Of a stretch of DNA of 63,364 nt, positions 1-9,630 are shown piece by piece. The notes beneath the pieces are model-generated. The model was not told the DNA's origin and searched no databases. It worked only from the letters and a program-made list of their open reading frames with translations. The translations under genes were made by a program, and so were the position numbers. Source of the DNA: Pseudomonas fulva (GTDB taxonomy: Bacteria > Pseudomonadota > Gammaproteobacteria > Pseudomonadales > Pseudomonadaceae); the NCBI RefSeq assembly GCF_015680705.1, contig NZ_JADNYP010000021.1, positions 1-63,364 of the forward strand, in the 5' to 3' direction. The stretch's first letter is position 1. Each line of letters starts with the position of its first letter.

Positions 1-1
1 C

Positions 2-3000
2 CGCGATCCAGACACCGGCCAGCAGGCGCAGAACAACTTCCTGGGCAACAACAGCGGTATCACCTGGCGCGACGATGGCCAGGACAACCTGTATCGCGCC
101 CAGGCAAGCTACCGCTACAGCGTCACCTCCCATCACTGGCAGGATGACAAGATAGTGCGCAAGCAGACCCGGACCTACAATCGGTTCCATCTGATGACGC
201 TGCAGACCGTCGAGCAGGACGGCCACATCGAAGAGACCGAAACCCGCTTCCATGAACGGCCCGACGCCGACTTCGAAGGGCAACCTGCCAATTTCCAGCT
301 ACCCCATACAGTGACCAAACGCTGGAAACTGCGCGATGACGCCAGCCAAGTGCGTATCGAGCAAGCGACCACCCGGTACGATGAGCACGGCAATCTGGTC
401 GAGGAAGTCCAGCCCACCGGCATTCGTACCGTCTACGAGTACTACCCCAAAGGAGGCGAACGATCCCAGGACTGGCAGTGCCCGGCCGATCCGCAAGGTT
501 TCGTCCGTCACCTCAAGTGCATGACTGTCTACCCTGCTCCCGGTCAGGATGCCGCCGCGCCGGTCACTCGCACTCGTCTCAGCTATGCGGCCTATCCTCC
601 CCTGACCAGTGCCGTCGAGCCTGCGCCCTGGCTCGCCGTCATCCAGGAGTCATTGCTCCAAGTGACAGAGCAGGAGCGCAAAGGCGAATCGGAGCAGCTG
701 TTGCAACTGATCGAGCGAGGCTACCTGGAAACACCCGCCGACGCCTACCTGCATGGTCGTGTGGATTATCAGAAAACGACGCGCTACGGATCGGATCTCA
801 CCGACCCGCTGCGCAAGACCATGGAAAGCCGCACGACCCGCACCGACTGGCACTACAGCAAGGCCTCGCACCCCGAGCTTGGGCCTGAGCATTGGATCGA
901 CGAGACAGTCACCGGTTTCGACCTGGTACAGAAACGCAAGACCCAGGCGTTGTCCCTTCTGCATGGCCAGCCCACCTACTTGCAGGATGACCTGGGCAAC
1001 GCCACCCGTTTGCGCTACGACAAGCTCACCAGACTGGTGGAGGAAATCGTTGCGCCAGACAGCGAAGACGAAACCCGTACGCGCCTCGACTACACGTTAG
1101 TCACCGAAGCGGGTGGCCAGGCTGTACAAGCAGTCACCGAAAGCAGTGGCGTGGTCACTTACCTGACCCTCGACGGCTGCAATAGGCTGGTCAAGCAAGA
1201 GCGCGAAACGGAAGCACCCGAGGGGGACGAACGCCCCCGCTGGAGGAAACTGATCGCGCAGACGAATCACGACGGCTTGGGCCAGGTGATCGAGCAAACC
1301 ACGTTCGACTACTGCAATGATCAGGTAGTGTCGTTGAAGTCCACCTTCGAATATGACGCCTGGGGGAATCTGTGCAAGACCCAACTGCCTACCGGTGCTA
1401 CCTTGCACATCCAGCATTCGCCGTTTGGCGAGCACGGTGACACGATCACGCGCTGGATGGAAACACCTGATAGACCCGATATACGGCAGCAGCAGTCGAT
1501 CATCGAAACCAACCGCTTCGACAAGCCGGCCTGGCAGTGCAGAGTTGACGAAACAGGCAAGCAGGTCGGGCGGCGGGACTTCACCTACGATGGGTTGGGC
1601 CAATGCACCAGCGAGGCATCGAGTTTCCAGACGAAGGCCAGGCGGCCAACACTTCGCACGACCGGCTATCGTTACGATCCTCTGGGGCGAATCACCCAGA
1701 CCGTGCGTGCGGACGCTTCGACCGTGAGTCGTGAGTTCGCAACGCACAGCAGCAATGAACTGACCGAGCGCCTGAGCGTCAAGCGACGCGGGACCACCGA
1801 TTCGATTCTTGCCTGGGACCGCACGTTCGATGGGATCGAGCGCCTCAAGACCCTCAGTGTTGGCCTGCGAAAGGAAACCTATCGCTATCAGGGCGATATC
1901 TCGCTGATTGCAACGCGCACGACCGCGGCCAAGCGCACCTTCAGCTACAGCTATCGTCCAAGCCTGTCTGCCCAGCCCAAGCTCATAGAAGTCGCGGCGA
2001 GCAAGGCCGAGTTCGATTACGACTGGCGCAGTGCCGCGATCAAGAGCGCCCGCAACGTACAAGGCTCGCATACCTATGCCTATACCGAGCAAGGCTACCT
2101 GCGCGAGGCCCAGTGGAAGGACGCAGCTGGAGATGAATATACGTGCCAGTACACCAGTTCCTTCCAGGGGCTGCCATTGGGCTATACCGACAGCGACGGC
2201 GTGACGGTGGCGCATACCTACGATGAGCTGGGTCGACTGATCAAGACTTGCCAAGGCCAGCTTGAAGCCACCTTCACCTACGATTCGGCCGGCCGCCTGC
2301 ACACCACGCAGACCAAGGACCTGGCAAACGCCCAAACCCTGTCGTGCGAACAAGGCTACGACGATCTGGGGCGGGAGATTTTGCGTACACTGACGTTGAG
2401 CAAGCGCGACGGGACTGTCCTGTGCCAGACCGTCGAACAGCAGTGGCGCGAGGATGATCAGTTGCGCAGCCGCACGTTGAGCTGCGACGGGGAGCAGCTG
2501 CTTGAGGAAACGTTCGAGTACGACATGCTCGATCGGCTCGAGAATCACGCCTGTAGCGGCTCGCGCCTGCCACGCAACGCCCATGGTCGGGAAATCGTCA
2601 ACCAGTTCTTCGTCTATGACGAGCTGGATAATCTCGTCGAATGCTACACGGATTTCGCCGATGGCAAGAGCGACGAAGCCACTTTTACCTACGAAGGTTT
2701 CCTTCTGCGCAAGGTCGAACACAGCCTTCAGCCAGACTATCCTGCCAGCCAGGCGTTCGAGCATGACGCCGACGGCAATTTGCTGAACGATGAACGAGGC
2801 AACCGGCTGGTCTACGACGAAGCGGGGCGCCTCGTCGAGGTGCGCAGCGCCGACGACGCACGGACCCTATACCGTTATCGCTTCGATGGTCATGACCACC
2901 TGCTTGGCGTGAGTCAGGGCCAAGGCCCCGAAGTAGTGCGCCGCTATCAAGGGTATCGGGTCAGCGCCACGCTGGAGAATGGCCTGCTTACCCAGTACCT

Positions 3001-4162
3001 CTATGCCGCAGACCGTCCGCTGGGACTGCAACGCTCGACCGACGAAGCACAGGCACGCCTGTTCCTGACCGATCCCGGCAACAGTGTGGTCGGGGAAAGC
3101 ACTGCCACCGCATTGCATCGCACCTCTTACAGCGCCTACGGCGAAGCGCCCGAGGACAGCGAGCTGCTGGGTCTGCTTGGCTTCAACGGCGAAGCCCGCG
3201 AACGCGCCTTGGGTTGGTATCTGCTGGGCCGCGGCTACCGGGCCTACAACCCTGCGCTGATGCGATTCCACAGCCCTGACGTGCTGGCTCCGGAAGACGC
3301 CGGAATCAATCCTTATGCCTATTGCGGCGGCGACCCGGTGAACTGGCGTGACCCAAGCGGTCATCTGGGCGAGCGTTACAGCCAGGAACTGCCATATGTC
3401 CCGTTGAGGCCGGCACCCAAGCCCAAGGCTGACTGGCGGTCCTGGCTTGGCGTGGCGGTGGGCGCGGTATTCGCCGTGGTGAGTTTTGCACTGTTGCCGC
3501 CGGTCGGTGCGACATTCGCCTTTGCCCTGGGCGCTTCCAGCCTGGCGCTCGACGTAGCCAGCACCGCCGCAACTGCGGCGGCCTTGGTGACAGGCAACCA
3601 AGCGGCCCTCGATGCCTCGTTCTGGCTTGGCATAGGCAGTGCGGCGAGCACCCTGGGGGTCATCGGCTACAGCAGGTTCGCTGGTCGCAGTGCCGCGCAG
3701 GGAGCCAGGCAAGGCCTGAGCCAGGGCACGCAGACTGCCTCCCGGGCGGTTAGCACAGGTGTCGGCGGAACGCCACGCGGGTCGATCCTGAGCCGTGCAG
3801 CCAGTTCAGCCAGTGCCACGCCAGCCGGGTCGGTAGCTGGTCGTTCGGCGAGTGTCTCCCGAAGCAGCATGAATGGTGTCGTCGGCTCAGTGAGGCCAGC
3901 ATCTGCCTCCAATCCCGAACTGGATTGGAATGTCCTGCCGGGAACAGAGGATCTTGAAAAACTCAACCCCTTGTTCGTGCCCGACGACCTTTCCAATGAC
4001 TTCACTACTGTTCGCCCCGGTCCTAGCCGCGAAATCACTGGAGGCGTGAGTTCGATAACGCCTCCGGCAGCGCCAGCGCAGGGCCAAGCCGGATTCAAGT
4101 GGAAAGTCGATCCTATCTATTTCGTCGAAGGACGATATCGATTAGCCCCGAGCGCTCAATGA
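2..4162 (+). CDS. RHS-repeat toxin, TcC/insecticidal-complex-like (5' partial)
   Basis: The frame is open from base 2, so the true start lies left of the window; the first internal start is a GTG at 155. Many YD-type repeats (for example YDELGRLIKT and YDEAGRLVEV) run through the protein, as in RHS/TcC proteins that build a closed shell around a C-terminal toxin. The RHS core ends with FHSPD (Asp codon 3278-3280) and DPVNWRDPSG (Asp codon 3350-3352), the site at which family members cut themselves. About 265 residues follow. They contain a hydrophobic stretch (about 3430-3650), a Ser/Ala-rich linker and a tail I cannot assign. No immunity-like gene follows before the next operon, which fits a TcC-like toxin aimed at eukaryotic hosts better than an Rhs-immunity pair. 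The RHS call is secure; the target is unknown. Confidence 0.85.
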   Translation, partial: RDPDTGQQAQNNFLGNNSGITWRDDGQDNLYRAQASYRYSVTSHHWQDDKIVRKQTRTYNRFHLMTLQTVEQDGHIEETETRFHERPDADFEGQPANFQLPHTVTKRWKLRDDASQVRIEQATTRYDEHGNLVEEVQPTGIRTVYEYYPKGGERSQDWQCPADPQGFVRHLKCMTVYPAPGQDAAAPVTRTRLSYAAYPPLTSAVEPAPWLAVIQESLLQVTEQERKGESEQLLQLIERGYLETPADAYLHGRVDYQKTTRYGSDLTDPLRKTMESRTTRTDWHYSKASHPELGPEHWIDETVTGFDLVQKRKTQALSLLHGQPTYLQDDLGNATRLRYDKLTRLVEEIVAPDSEDETRTRLDYTLVTEAGGQAVQAVTESSGVVTYLTLDGCNRLVKQERETEAPEGDERPRWRKLIAQTNHDGLGQVIEQTTFDYCNDQVVSLKSTFEYDAWGNLCKTQLPTGATLHIQHSPFGEHGDTITRWMETPDRPDIRQQQSIIETNRFDKPAWQCRVDETGKQVGRRDFTYDGLGQCTSEASSFQTKARRPTLRTTGYRYDPLGRITQTVRADASTVSREFATHSSNELTERLSVKRRGTTDSILAWDRTFDGIERLKTLSVGLRKETYRYQGDISLIATRTTAAKRTFSYSYRPSLSAQPKLIEVAASKAEFDYDWRSAAIKSARNVQGSHTYAYTEQGYLREAQWKDAAGDEYTCQYTSSFQGLPLGYTDSDGVTVAHTYDELGRLIKTCQGQLEATFTYDSAGRLHTTQTKDLANAQTLSCEQGYDDLGREILRTLTLSKRDGTVLCQTVEQQWREDDQLRSRTLSCDGEQLLEETFEYDMLDRLENHACSGSRLPRNAHGREIVNQFFVYDELDNLVECYTDFADGKSDEATFTYEGFLLRKVEHSLQPDYPASQAFEHDADGNLLNDERGNRLVYDEAGRLVEVRSADDARTLYRYRFDGHDHLLGVSQGQGPEVVRRYQGYRVSATLENGLLTQYLYAADRPLGLQRSTDEAQARLFLTDPGNSVVGESTATALHRTSYSAYGEAPEDSELLGLLGFNGEARERALGWYLLGRGYRAYNPALMRFHSPDVLAPEDAGINPYAYCGGDPVNWRDPSGHLGERYSQELPYVPLRPAPKPKADWRSWLGVAVGAVFAVVSFALLPPVGATFAFALGASSLALDVASTAATAAALVTGNQAALDASFWLGIGSAASTLGVIGYSRFAGRSAAQGARQGLSQGTQTASRAVSTGVGGTPRGSILSRAASSASATPAGSVAGRSASVSRSSMNGVVGSVRPASASNPELDWNVLPGTEDLEKLNPLFVPDDLSNDFTTVRPGPSREITGGVSSITPPAAPAQGQAGFKWKVDPIYFVEGRYRLAPSAQ

Positions 4163-4167
4163 TCCGT

Positions 4168-4195
4168 GGCGGTGGTCCTTGCAAGGATCGCCGCC
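4168..4195 (+). terminator. Imperfect hairpin after the RHS gene
   Basis: GGCGG and GTCCTT pair with AAGGAT and CCGCC around a GC loop, starting 5 bases after the RHS stop codon. There is no clear T-run, so it may be a weak terminator or an mRNA-end hairpin. Confidence 0.4.
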
Positions 4196-4209
4196 TGCTA
4201 GACCCTGCC

Positions 4210-4236
4210 TTGTCGTTGTTGAATTCCCCATATAAA
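4210..4236 (+). promoter_or_regulatory. Weak candidate promoter for the usher-adhesin pair
   Basis: TTGTCG (4210-4215) and TATAAA (4231-4236) resemble -35 and -10 boxes, but the spacer is only 15 bases. The region is AT-rich compared with its surroundings and carries two GAATTC copies around the -10 element. Confidence 0.25.
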
Positions 4237-4339
4237 GACTCGGAATTCTCCTACATCTGAAGCCCCGCAGCCTCTCTATCTTCTGCTTCAAACGCCGTGC
4301 CGTAGTTCCACAATCGGCGCCAAACAACGGTATCTTCCA

Positions 4340-6862
4340 ATGCTCAAGCCAATTCGGCGTCGGCAACTGCCGACACGCCCTCGTCTCGCTCTATTCCTGA
4401 CGACTGCCGGTTGCAGCATGCTTCTGGTCTTTACCCCCACGCTGGCTCAAGGGCGCCAACTGCAATTCAATCCCAACTTCATGCGCCAGACACCTGGCCA
4501 GTCGGTCGAAGCCAGCGCAGCGGCCTTGAGCAACTTGGCCATGCAAACGCCCCTGGCGCCTGGACGTTATCGGGTCGAAGTGCTGGTCAACCTGGCCCCG
4601 GCCGGACAATACGAGATAGAGTTTCGCCAACGCAGCGACGGCCAGGGCCTGGAACCATGCCTTGGCGCAGGCTTGCTGCGCGAGCTCGGCCTGCGCGAGA
4701 AGAGCCTGGCCGAACCGCTGCCAGAAGAAGACCGCTGCGTCGATCTTCGCGCGCTGGCTCCCGACGCGGTGGCGGCGCTGGATACGGCCAAACTCCAGCT
4801 GGCGCTGTCGATTCCCCAGGCTTTCCTGCGTCGCGACGTGGCCGGTAGCGTCGCGCCAGAGCGCTGGGATGACGGGATCGATACTGCCTTCGTCAGCTAT
4901 CAGGCATCCGCGCAGCATTGGAGCGGTGCCAACGGCGTCTCGCGCAGCAGCCAGGACCTGTACCTCAACAGCGGCGTGAACTTCGCCGGCTGGCGCTTGC
5001 GCAGCAGCCAGAGCTGGCGCGACAACGGCAACCGCCAGCGGCGCTGGACACGGGCCAACACCTATGCCCAGCGTGACCTGCCCGGCACCTGGGGCACCCT
5101 CACCTTGGGCGAAACCTTCAGCAACGGCGATGTCTTTCGCAGCCTGCCGTTCAAGGGAGTGCAACTGGCGACCGACATGAACATGCTGCCGGACGTGATG
5201 CAGGGCTATGCTCCGGTGATACGCGGCGTGGCCCAGACCCGCGCCAAACTGGAAGTCCTGCAGAACGGCTACCCGATCTACTCCACCTACGTGGCGCCCG
5301 GCCCCTACGAAATCGATGACCTGGGTATCGGCGGCAGCAGTGGCGACCTGGAAATCGTCCTCACCGAAGCCGACGGCCAGGTGCGCCGGTTCATTCAACC
5401 GTACTCTACCTTGGGCAACCTGCTACGCGAAGGCGTATGGCGCTACAACATCGCCGTGGGCCGCTACAACGGTGCCGAGGATCTGGACGCTCCGTTGCTG
5501 GGTCAAGCGACTCTTGCGCGTGGAGGCAGCTGGAATACGACCTTGTATGGCGGCCTGCTCGGCAGTGAGTATTACCGCGCCGCCAACCTGGGCGTGGCAC
5601 GTGATTTCGGCTCGCTCGGCGCCCTTTCCTTCGACGTCACCCAGGCTCAAAGCGACCTCGGCGAACAAGGGCAAGTACAAGGGCAAAGCTATGCCACCCG
5701 CTACGGCAAATCGTTCCAGACCGGGACCAGCCTGCGCTTCGCCGGGTATCGCTATTCCACCGAAGGCTACCGGGAGTTCGACGAGGCCGTGCAGCAACGC
5801 AATGCCTCCAGTCGCTATCTGGGCAACCGCCGTAGCCGCCTGGAGACCTCGATCTACCAGAATATCGGCACCCGCAGCTCGCTCAGCTTGACCCTGTCGC
5901 AGGATGACTACTGGCACCGCGATTTGCAAAGGCGCCAGTATCAGTTCCAGTTCACCACGCTCTACCGCCGGGCCAGTGTCAATCTTTACGCCTCGCAGTC
6001 GCTGAGCGACAGTCAGCGCCATGACCGCAACGATCGCATCATCGGCCTGGGCGTCACCGTCCCGCTGGACTTCGGCTCATCCAGCAGTGCCAGTTTCGAT
6101 ATCCAGCAAAGCAATGGCCGCACCAGCGAGCGCGCCAGCCTCAGTGGCGGCGCGCTGGACAACCGTCTGAGCTATCTCGCCTCGCTGGCCAACGATGAAC
6201 GACAGCGCAAGACCGCTTCGGTCGCCCTCGGCTACCAGACCCAGCAAGGCAGCCTGGGTGCCGGATATACCGAAGCGCATGGCTATCGCAGCGTATCGGT
6301 AAACGCCAGCGGTACGGTGCTGGCCCATTCCGACGGGATCGTGCTTGGCCAGTACCTGGGTGAAACCACGGCTCTGGTCCATGTACCCGATGTCGCCGGT
6401 GTCGGCGTCGATAACGCTCCAGGTGCCAAGACCAATGAAAGCGGTTATCTGCTGGCGCCGCACCTGCGTCCCTATCGGGTCAACCAGATCGCTCTGCAGA
6501 CCGACCAGCTCGGCCCCGACGTGGAGATCGAGAACGGCGCCACGCAAGTCGTTCCGCGCCGCGGCGCGGTGGTCAAGGCGGCATTCAAGGCGCGCCAGGT
6601 AAGCCGGCTGATACTGACCTTGCAACATGCCGACGGTCGTGCGCTGCCATTCGGTACGCAACTGAGCGATCAGCAGGGCGAGCACCTCGCGGTGGTCGGC
6701 CAGGCTGGCCAGGCCCTGGTGGCCACCGAAGCCACGGCGCAGATCCTGGAAGCCCGCTGGGGAGACCGACCGGACCAGCGCTGCCAACTGGCCATCGACC
6801 CTTCGTCCATGCAGGAAGACCAGGGCTATCGCATGCAAACCTTGCGCTGCCCTGCCCCATGA
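4340..6862 (+). CDS. Fimbrial outer-membrane usher (FimD/PapC family)
   Basis: This 840-residue protein has the usual usher length. A signal peptide covers about residues 1-36. The N-terminal chaperone-subunit binding domain follows, with RYRVEVLVNL and a Cys pair. The middle domain includes the plug-type segment around LEVLQNGYPIYSTYVAPGPYEI, and the protein ends with the C-terminal module (VVPRRGAVVKAAFKAR) and a terminal Cys pair. Ushers form the outer-membrane pore that assembles chaperone-delivered subunits. Its stop codon overlaps the start region of the adhesin gene. No chaperone or major pilin gene lies next to it, so it must borrow them, or they have been lost or lie left of the window. 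Confidence 0.92.
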   Translation: MLKPIRRRQLPTRPRLALFLTTAGCSMLLVFTPTLAQGRQLQFNPNFMRQTPGQSVEASAAALSNLAMQTPLAPGRYRVEVLVNLAPAGQYEIEFRQRSDGQGLEPCLGAGLLRELGLREKSLAEPLPEEDRCVDLRALAPDAVAALDTAKLQLALSIPQAFLRRDVAGSVAPERWDDGIDTAFVSYQASAQHWSGANGVSRSSQDLYLNSGVNFAGWRLRSSQSWRDNGNRQRRWTRANTYAQRDLPGTWGTLTLGETFSNGDVFRSLPFKGVQLATDMNMLPDVMQGYAPVIRGVAQTRAKLEVLQNGYPIYSTYVAPGPYEIDDLGIGGSSGDLEIVLTEADGQVRRFIQPYSTLGNLLREGVWRYNIAVGRYNGAEDLDAPLLGQATLARGGSWNTTLYGGLLGSEYYRAANLGVARDFGSLGALSFDVTQAQSDLGEQGQVQGQSYATRYGKSFQTGTSLRFAGYRYSTEGYREFDEAVQQRNASSRYLGNRRSRLETSIYQNIGTRSSLSLTLSQDDYWHRDLQRRQYQFQFTTLYRRASVNLYASQSLSDSQRHDRNDRIIGLGVTVPLDFGSSSSASFDIQQSNGRTSERASLSGGALDNRLSYLASLANDERQRKTASVALGYQTQQGSLGAGYTEAHGYRSVSVNASGTVLAHSDGIVLGQYLGETTALVHVPDVAGVGVDNAPGAKTNESGYLLAPHLRPYRVNQIALQTDQLGPDVEIENGATQVVPRRGAVVKAAFKARQVSRLILTLQHADGRALPFGTQLSDQQGEHLAVVGQAGQALVATEATAQILEARWGDRPDQRCQLAIDPSSMQEDQGYRMQTLRCPAP

Positions 6863-6906
6863 CCTTGCCCATGCGGCCCACTCGCATGCCCGACAGGATG
6901 CTGACA

Positions 6907-7995
6907 ATGCCTTCCATTCCACGTCTGAAATTTCTTGCCGTCGCCATCGTCACTGCTGCGGCGACGATGGCGCTACCAGAGCAGGCCCTGGCCATCGCGC
7001 GGTGTGAATGGAGCATGGGGACCGGTCCGCTGCTCTATACGGCCGACCTGGGCACGTTCTGGGTGCCCCGCGATGCCGAAATCGGAACAAAGATAGCCTC
7101 GCTCAATCGCCTTCCCATCCTCCAGCAGCCAGGTGTCCAGCTCATATGCGACAACGATGGCAGCAGACTGCTTACCGCTACCGTGAACACGCCACGGCCC
7201 ATAGAGCCAGGCACGCTGCCCCCGGTGGACGGCAAGGACGTGACAGGCAAGGTCTTGCGCACCAGCATTCCAGGGGTCGGTTTGTACGTGGAGCTCGGCA
7301 TACCCTTTAACGGCCATGCGAACAATCACTTCAAGCCCACCGACGGCAAAGGCGCCGTGCCGTTTGTCAGCGAGCACCAGGAGCACATGAGGCCCAGCTA
7401 CCTGATCGTGAATCATATGGTGGTCAACTACGTCGCCCTGATCAAGACCGGTACGATCGCGCCTGGACTGCAAGCCTTCAACGACGAGGTCGCCAGAGCT
7501 ACGATGAGCGATGTGGGCGATGCCGCCAGACTGACCCTGCGAGGCCAGGTCCAGCAGGCGCAGTGCACCTTGAAGGCAGACGCGGTCAGCGCCAACCCGG
7601 TGCAGCTCGGTACGCAGGACATCGCCCAGTTCCGTGGCGTCGGCACCACCACCGCCCCGGTCGATTTCCATATCACGCTCAGCGACTGCGAGGATGATCC
7701 AAATGGCAGCGTGGCCCGCGCCTTCATGCGCCTGGACGGCGTGAACGGCTCGGCCGCGCTGGATCGTGATCGCGGCCTGTTCAGCCTGACCAGCGACTCG
7801 ACCGCCACCGGGCTTGGCATTCAGGTACTGCGCAGCGACAACACGCCTGTGAAGCTGGAAGAGTTCGTCGACATGGCTGCGCTGACGCCTGGCAACGTGC
7901 GTCTCGATCTTCGCGCCCAGTATTACCAGACGAACAACCGGGTCACCCCGGGCCTGGCCAAGGGCGCCTTGAACTTCACCATCAATTACCGTTGA
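6907..7995 (+). CDS. Two-domain fimbrial tip adhesin
   Basis: I prefer the ATG at 6907, because AGGA (6895-6898) lies 8 bases upstream and a signal peptide starts there (MPSIPRLKF...ALA). A longer form beginning at 6859 would overlap the usher stop codon by ATGA. The N-terminal half is an unassigned adhesin-like domain. The C-terminal part is pilin-like, with GQVQQAQCTLKA, a paired Cys (SDCEDD) and the terminal beta-strand motif LNFTINYR used for donor-strand exchange. It is probably placed at the fibre tip by the usher encoded just upstream. The receptor cannot be predicted. Confidence 0.82.
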   Translation: MPSIPRLKFLAVAIVTAAATMALPEQALAIARCEWSMGTGPLLYTADLGTFWVPRDAEIGTKIASLNRLPILQQPGVQLICDNDGSRLLTATVNTPRPIEPGTLPPVDGKDVTGKVLRTSIPGVGLYVELGIPFNGHANNHFKPTDGKGAVPFVSEHQEHMRPSYLIVNHMVVNYVALIKTGTIAPGLQAFNDEVARATMSDVGDAARLTLRGQVQQAQCTLKADAVSANPVQLGTQDIAQFRGVGTTTAPVDFHITLSDCEDDPNGSVARAFMRLDGVNGSAALDRDRGLFSLTSDSTATGLGIQVLRSDNTPVKLEEFVDMAALTPGNVRLDLRAQYYQTNNRVTPGLAKGALNFTINYR

Positions 7996-8021
7996 CGAGC
8001 ACGGCCTCGGCGGCAGCGATG

Positions 8022-8341
8022 TCATGCCTGGGCAGATGAGGCGAAAGTGCGAATGCTTGTTCGCTGCGTAAGCCCTCCAGCCATTCCCCAAGAAATCCGT
8101 CCTGGGGTTCCAACAATGATATATACCCCCGCCTGCATAGCAGATATTCCTGCCGGGCCGGTGAGACCGCCCACAATGACCCCCGTGACTGTGCTTCCAA
8201 GCGGCACAGCCACGCTTCCCTCACCCGATCCTATCGTCGCCCCGATGTATGTGCAGCGCCACTGGCGGCACCAATAGCGACACCAACGGGGCCGAAGGCC
8301 CCGGACACCAGCTCCATATCTCGCATTGACAGTTCAGGCAT
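8022..8341 (-). pseudogene. Microcin/bacteriocin precursor with double-glycine-type leader, frameshifted
   Basis: An ATG at 8341, with AAGGAG 7 bases upstream, opens a 36-codon frame ending at 8231. Its first 15 residues, MPELSMRDMELVSGA, align position by position with the microcin V leader (L4, V12, S13, G14, small residue 15). The frame then turns glycine/alanine-rich and stops. A second frame (down to 8022) continues with a Gly-rich, hydrophobic sequence (TIGSGEGS, VTGVIVGGLTGPAG, WGMAGGL). One extra base, for example in the 4-G run at 8240-8243 or near 8250, would join both into a 106-residue precursor, a normal size for class II microcins. No C39 peptidase transporter or immunity gene is visible. 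It may be a decayed gene, a short active peptide (36 residues), or a sequencing indel. Confidence 0.6.
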
Positions 8342-8361
8342 TTTACTTCTCCTTTTTGGTT

Positions 8362-8789
8362 GCCACGGTTGTCGATATCGAAGATGGAGAACCTGCCCAG
8401 CCAGGGCAGCACGTCCTGGGCAAAAAATGCGGTCGATCTGCGACAGAGTGCTCTGGCGGCCGGTTTTCAGGTTCAGCGCCTTGAAGTCGCGCCAGGCCTT
8501 GAAGACGCAAGCAAAGGTGTTCAGGGGTGCGGCCAGCTCTGCCGCCTTGAAATGCAGACGGTGAACACGCGGATCGACATCATGAGCCACCTGCGCGCGC
8601 ATCTTTGAGGGACATTTCCGCGTAGCTGCCAACGGCAACGCGCTGCTGCTTGCCCATCCAGGTGAAGCGGAAGTGCCACATCTTGGCCCCTCGGGCGGTG
8701 ACGAACAGCACCAGGCCGTCAGTATCGTCGAGGGTGTAGTCTTTGCCGGTGATCTTGGCCTGCCGGACAACGGCATCGGTTAATGCCAT
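8362..8789 (-). pseudogene. Remnant of a P4-type tyrosine recombinase (integrase)
   Basis: The N-terminal 65 residues from the ATG at 8789 (TDAVVRQAKITGKDYTLDD, GLVLFVTARGAK, WMGKQQRVAVGSYAEMSLKDAR) match the arm-binding (DUF4102) domain of P4-like integrases. The frame then breaks. Further integrase sequence continues in another frame (FKAWRDFKALNLKTGRQSTL, SQIDRIF) and then shifts again (AQDVLPWLGRFSIFDI). The catalytic domain is missing: homology stops where the microcin gene's ribosome binding site begins. Integrases of this type usually sit next to the tRNA gene they use as attachment site, and a tRNA-Gly gene ends 225 bases away. Confidence 0.8.
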
Positions 8790-9014
8790 GGGTACGCCTC
8801 CTTCTCAGGTTGAGGAGAGGTGTACCGTGCTCAGGGGCGGTGACTCAGCAAACAATCCGCACCAGCAACCGCCCGGATTTCATGTACTGTTTCGTGTACT
8901 GGTAGGGCATGGTTGAGAGTGGAATCGAGTAGCTTTCGCTAGACATTCTCCAGGGCTAAAACCCTTTTGAATCAGGAACCTATAGACTTGGGTAATCGTC
9001 TATGGATGAAGAAT

Positions 9015-9090
<76 letters not shown>

Positions 9091-9175
9091 TTTTTTGAGC
9101 TTTACCACTGTCGGCGTGAAGCGCCTTTGAGACCTTCACCACCACTGCACCGCACAGACGCCACAGTTTGCAAAC

Positions 9176-9251
<76 letters not shown>

Positions 9252-9254
9252 AAA

Positions 9255-9330
9255 TGGCGTCCCCTAGGGGACTCGAACCCCTGTTACCGCCGTGAAAGGG
9301 CGGTGTCCTAGGCCACTAGACGAAGGGGAC
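9255..9330 (-). tRNA. tRNA-Glu (TTC)
   Basis: The 76-base cloverleaf has a GTCCCCTT acceptor stem, anticodon loop CTTTCAC (TTC) and encoded CCA. It is paired with the tRNA-Gly gene that follows it. Confidence 0.97.
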
Positions 9331-9422
9331 ACACGACACTTTTCAGTGCACCAGCACGTGAACCTCACGATTCAGCCTGGATTTCCTTTTCCTGCCCCGC
9401 CATAAGGCGTTGCCGGAGAAAC

Positions 9423-9498
<76 letters not shown>

Positions 9499-9500
9499 AA

Positions 9501-9576
9501 TGGCGTCCCCTAGGGGACTCGAACCCCTGTTACCGCCGTGAAAGGGCGGTGTCCTAGGCCACTAGACGAAGGGGAC
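9501..9576 (-). tRNA. tRNA-Glu (TTC)
   Basis: It is identical to the tRNA-Glu copy at 9255-9330 and is the first gene of the array behind the promoter at 9638-9666. The Glu-Gly unit is therefore tandemly duplicated and followed by one extra Gly gene. Confidence 0.97.
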
Positions 9577-9630
9577 ACGCTACAACATTCACTGCCTGCC
9601 GCGCTTCGCGTTGTGCTTTGCGCTGCAAGT

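Noticed and set aside
1097..2764. Long minus-strand frame opposite the RHS gene
   Set aside because: It is a shadow of the high-GC RHS repeats: no ribosome binding site, no recognisable domain, and the plus-strand protein is clearly real.
8047..8277. Plus-strand frame opposite the microcin-like gene
   Set aside because: The Pro-rich translation has no homology I recognise and no ribosome binding site, whereas the minus strand has AAGGAG plus a leader motif.
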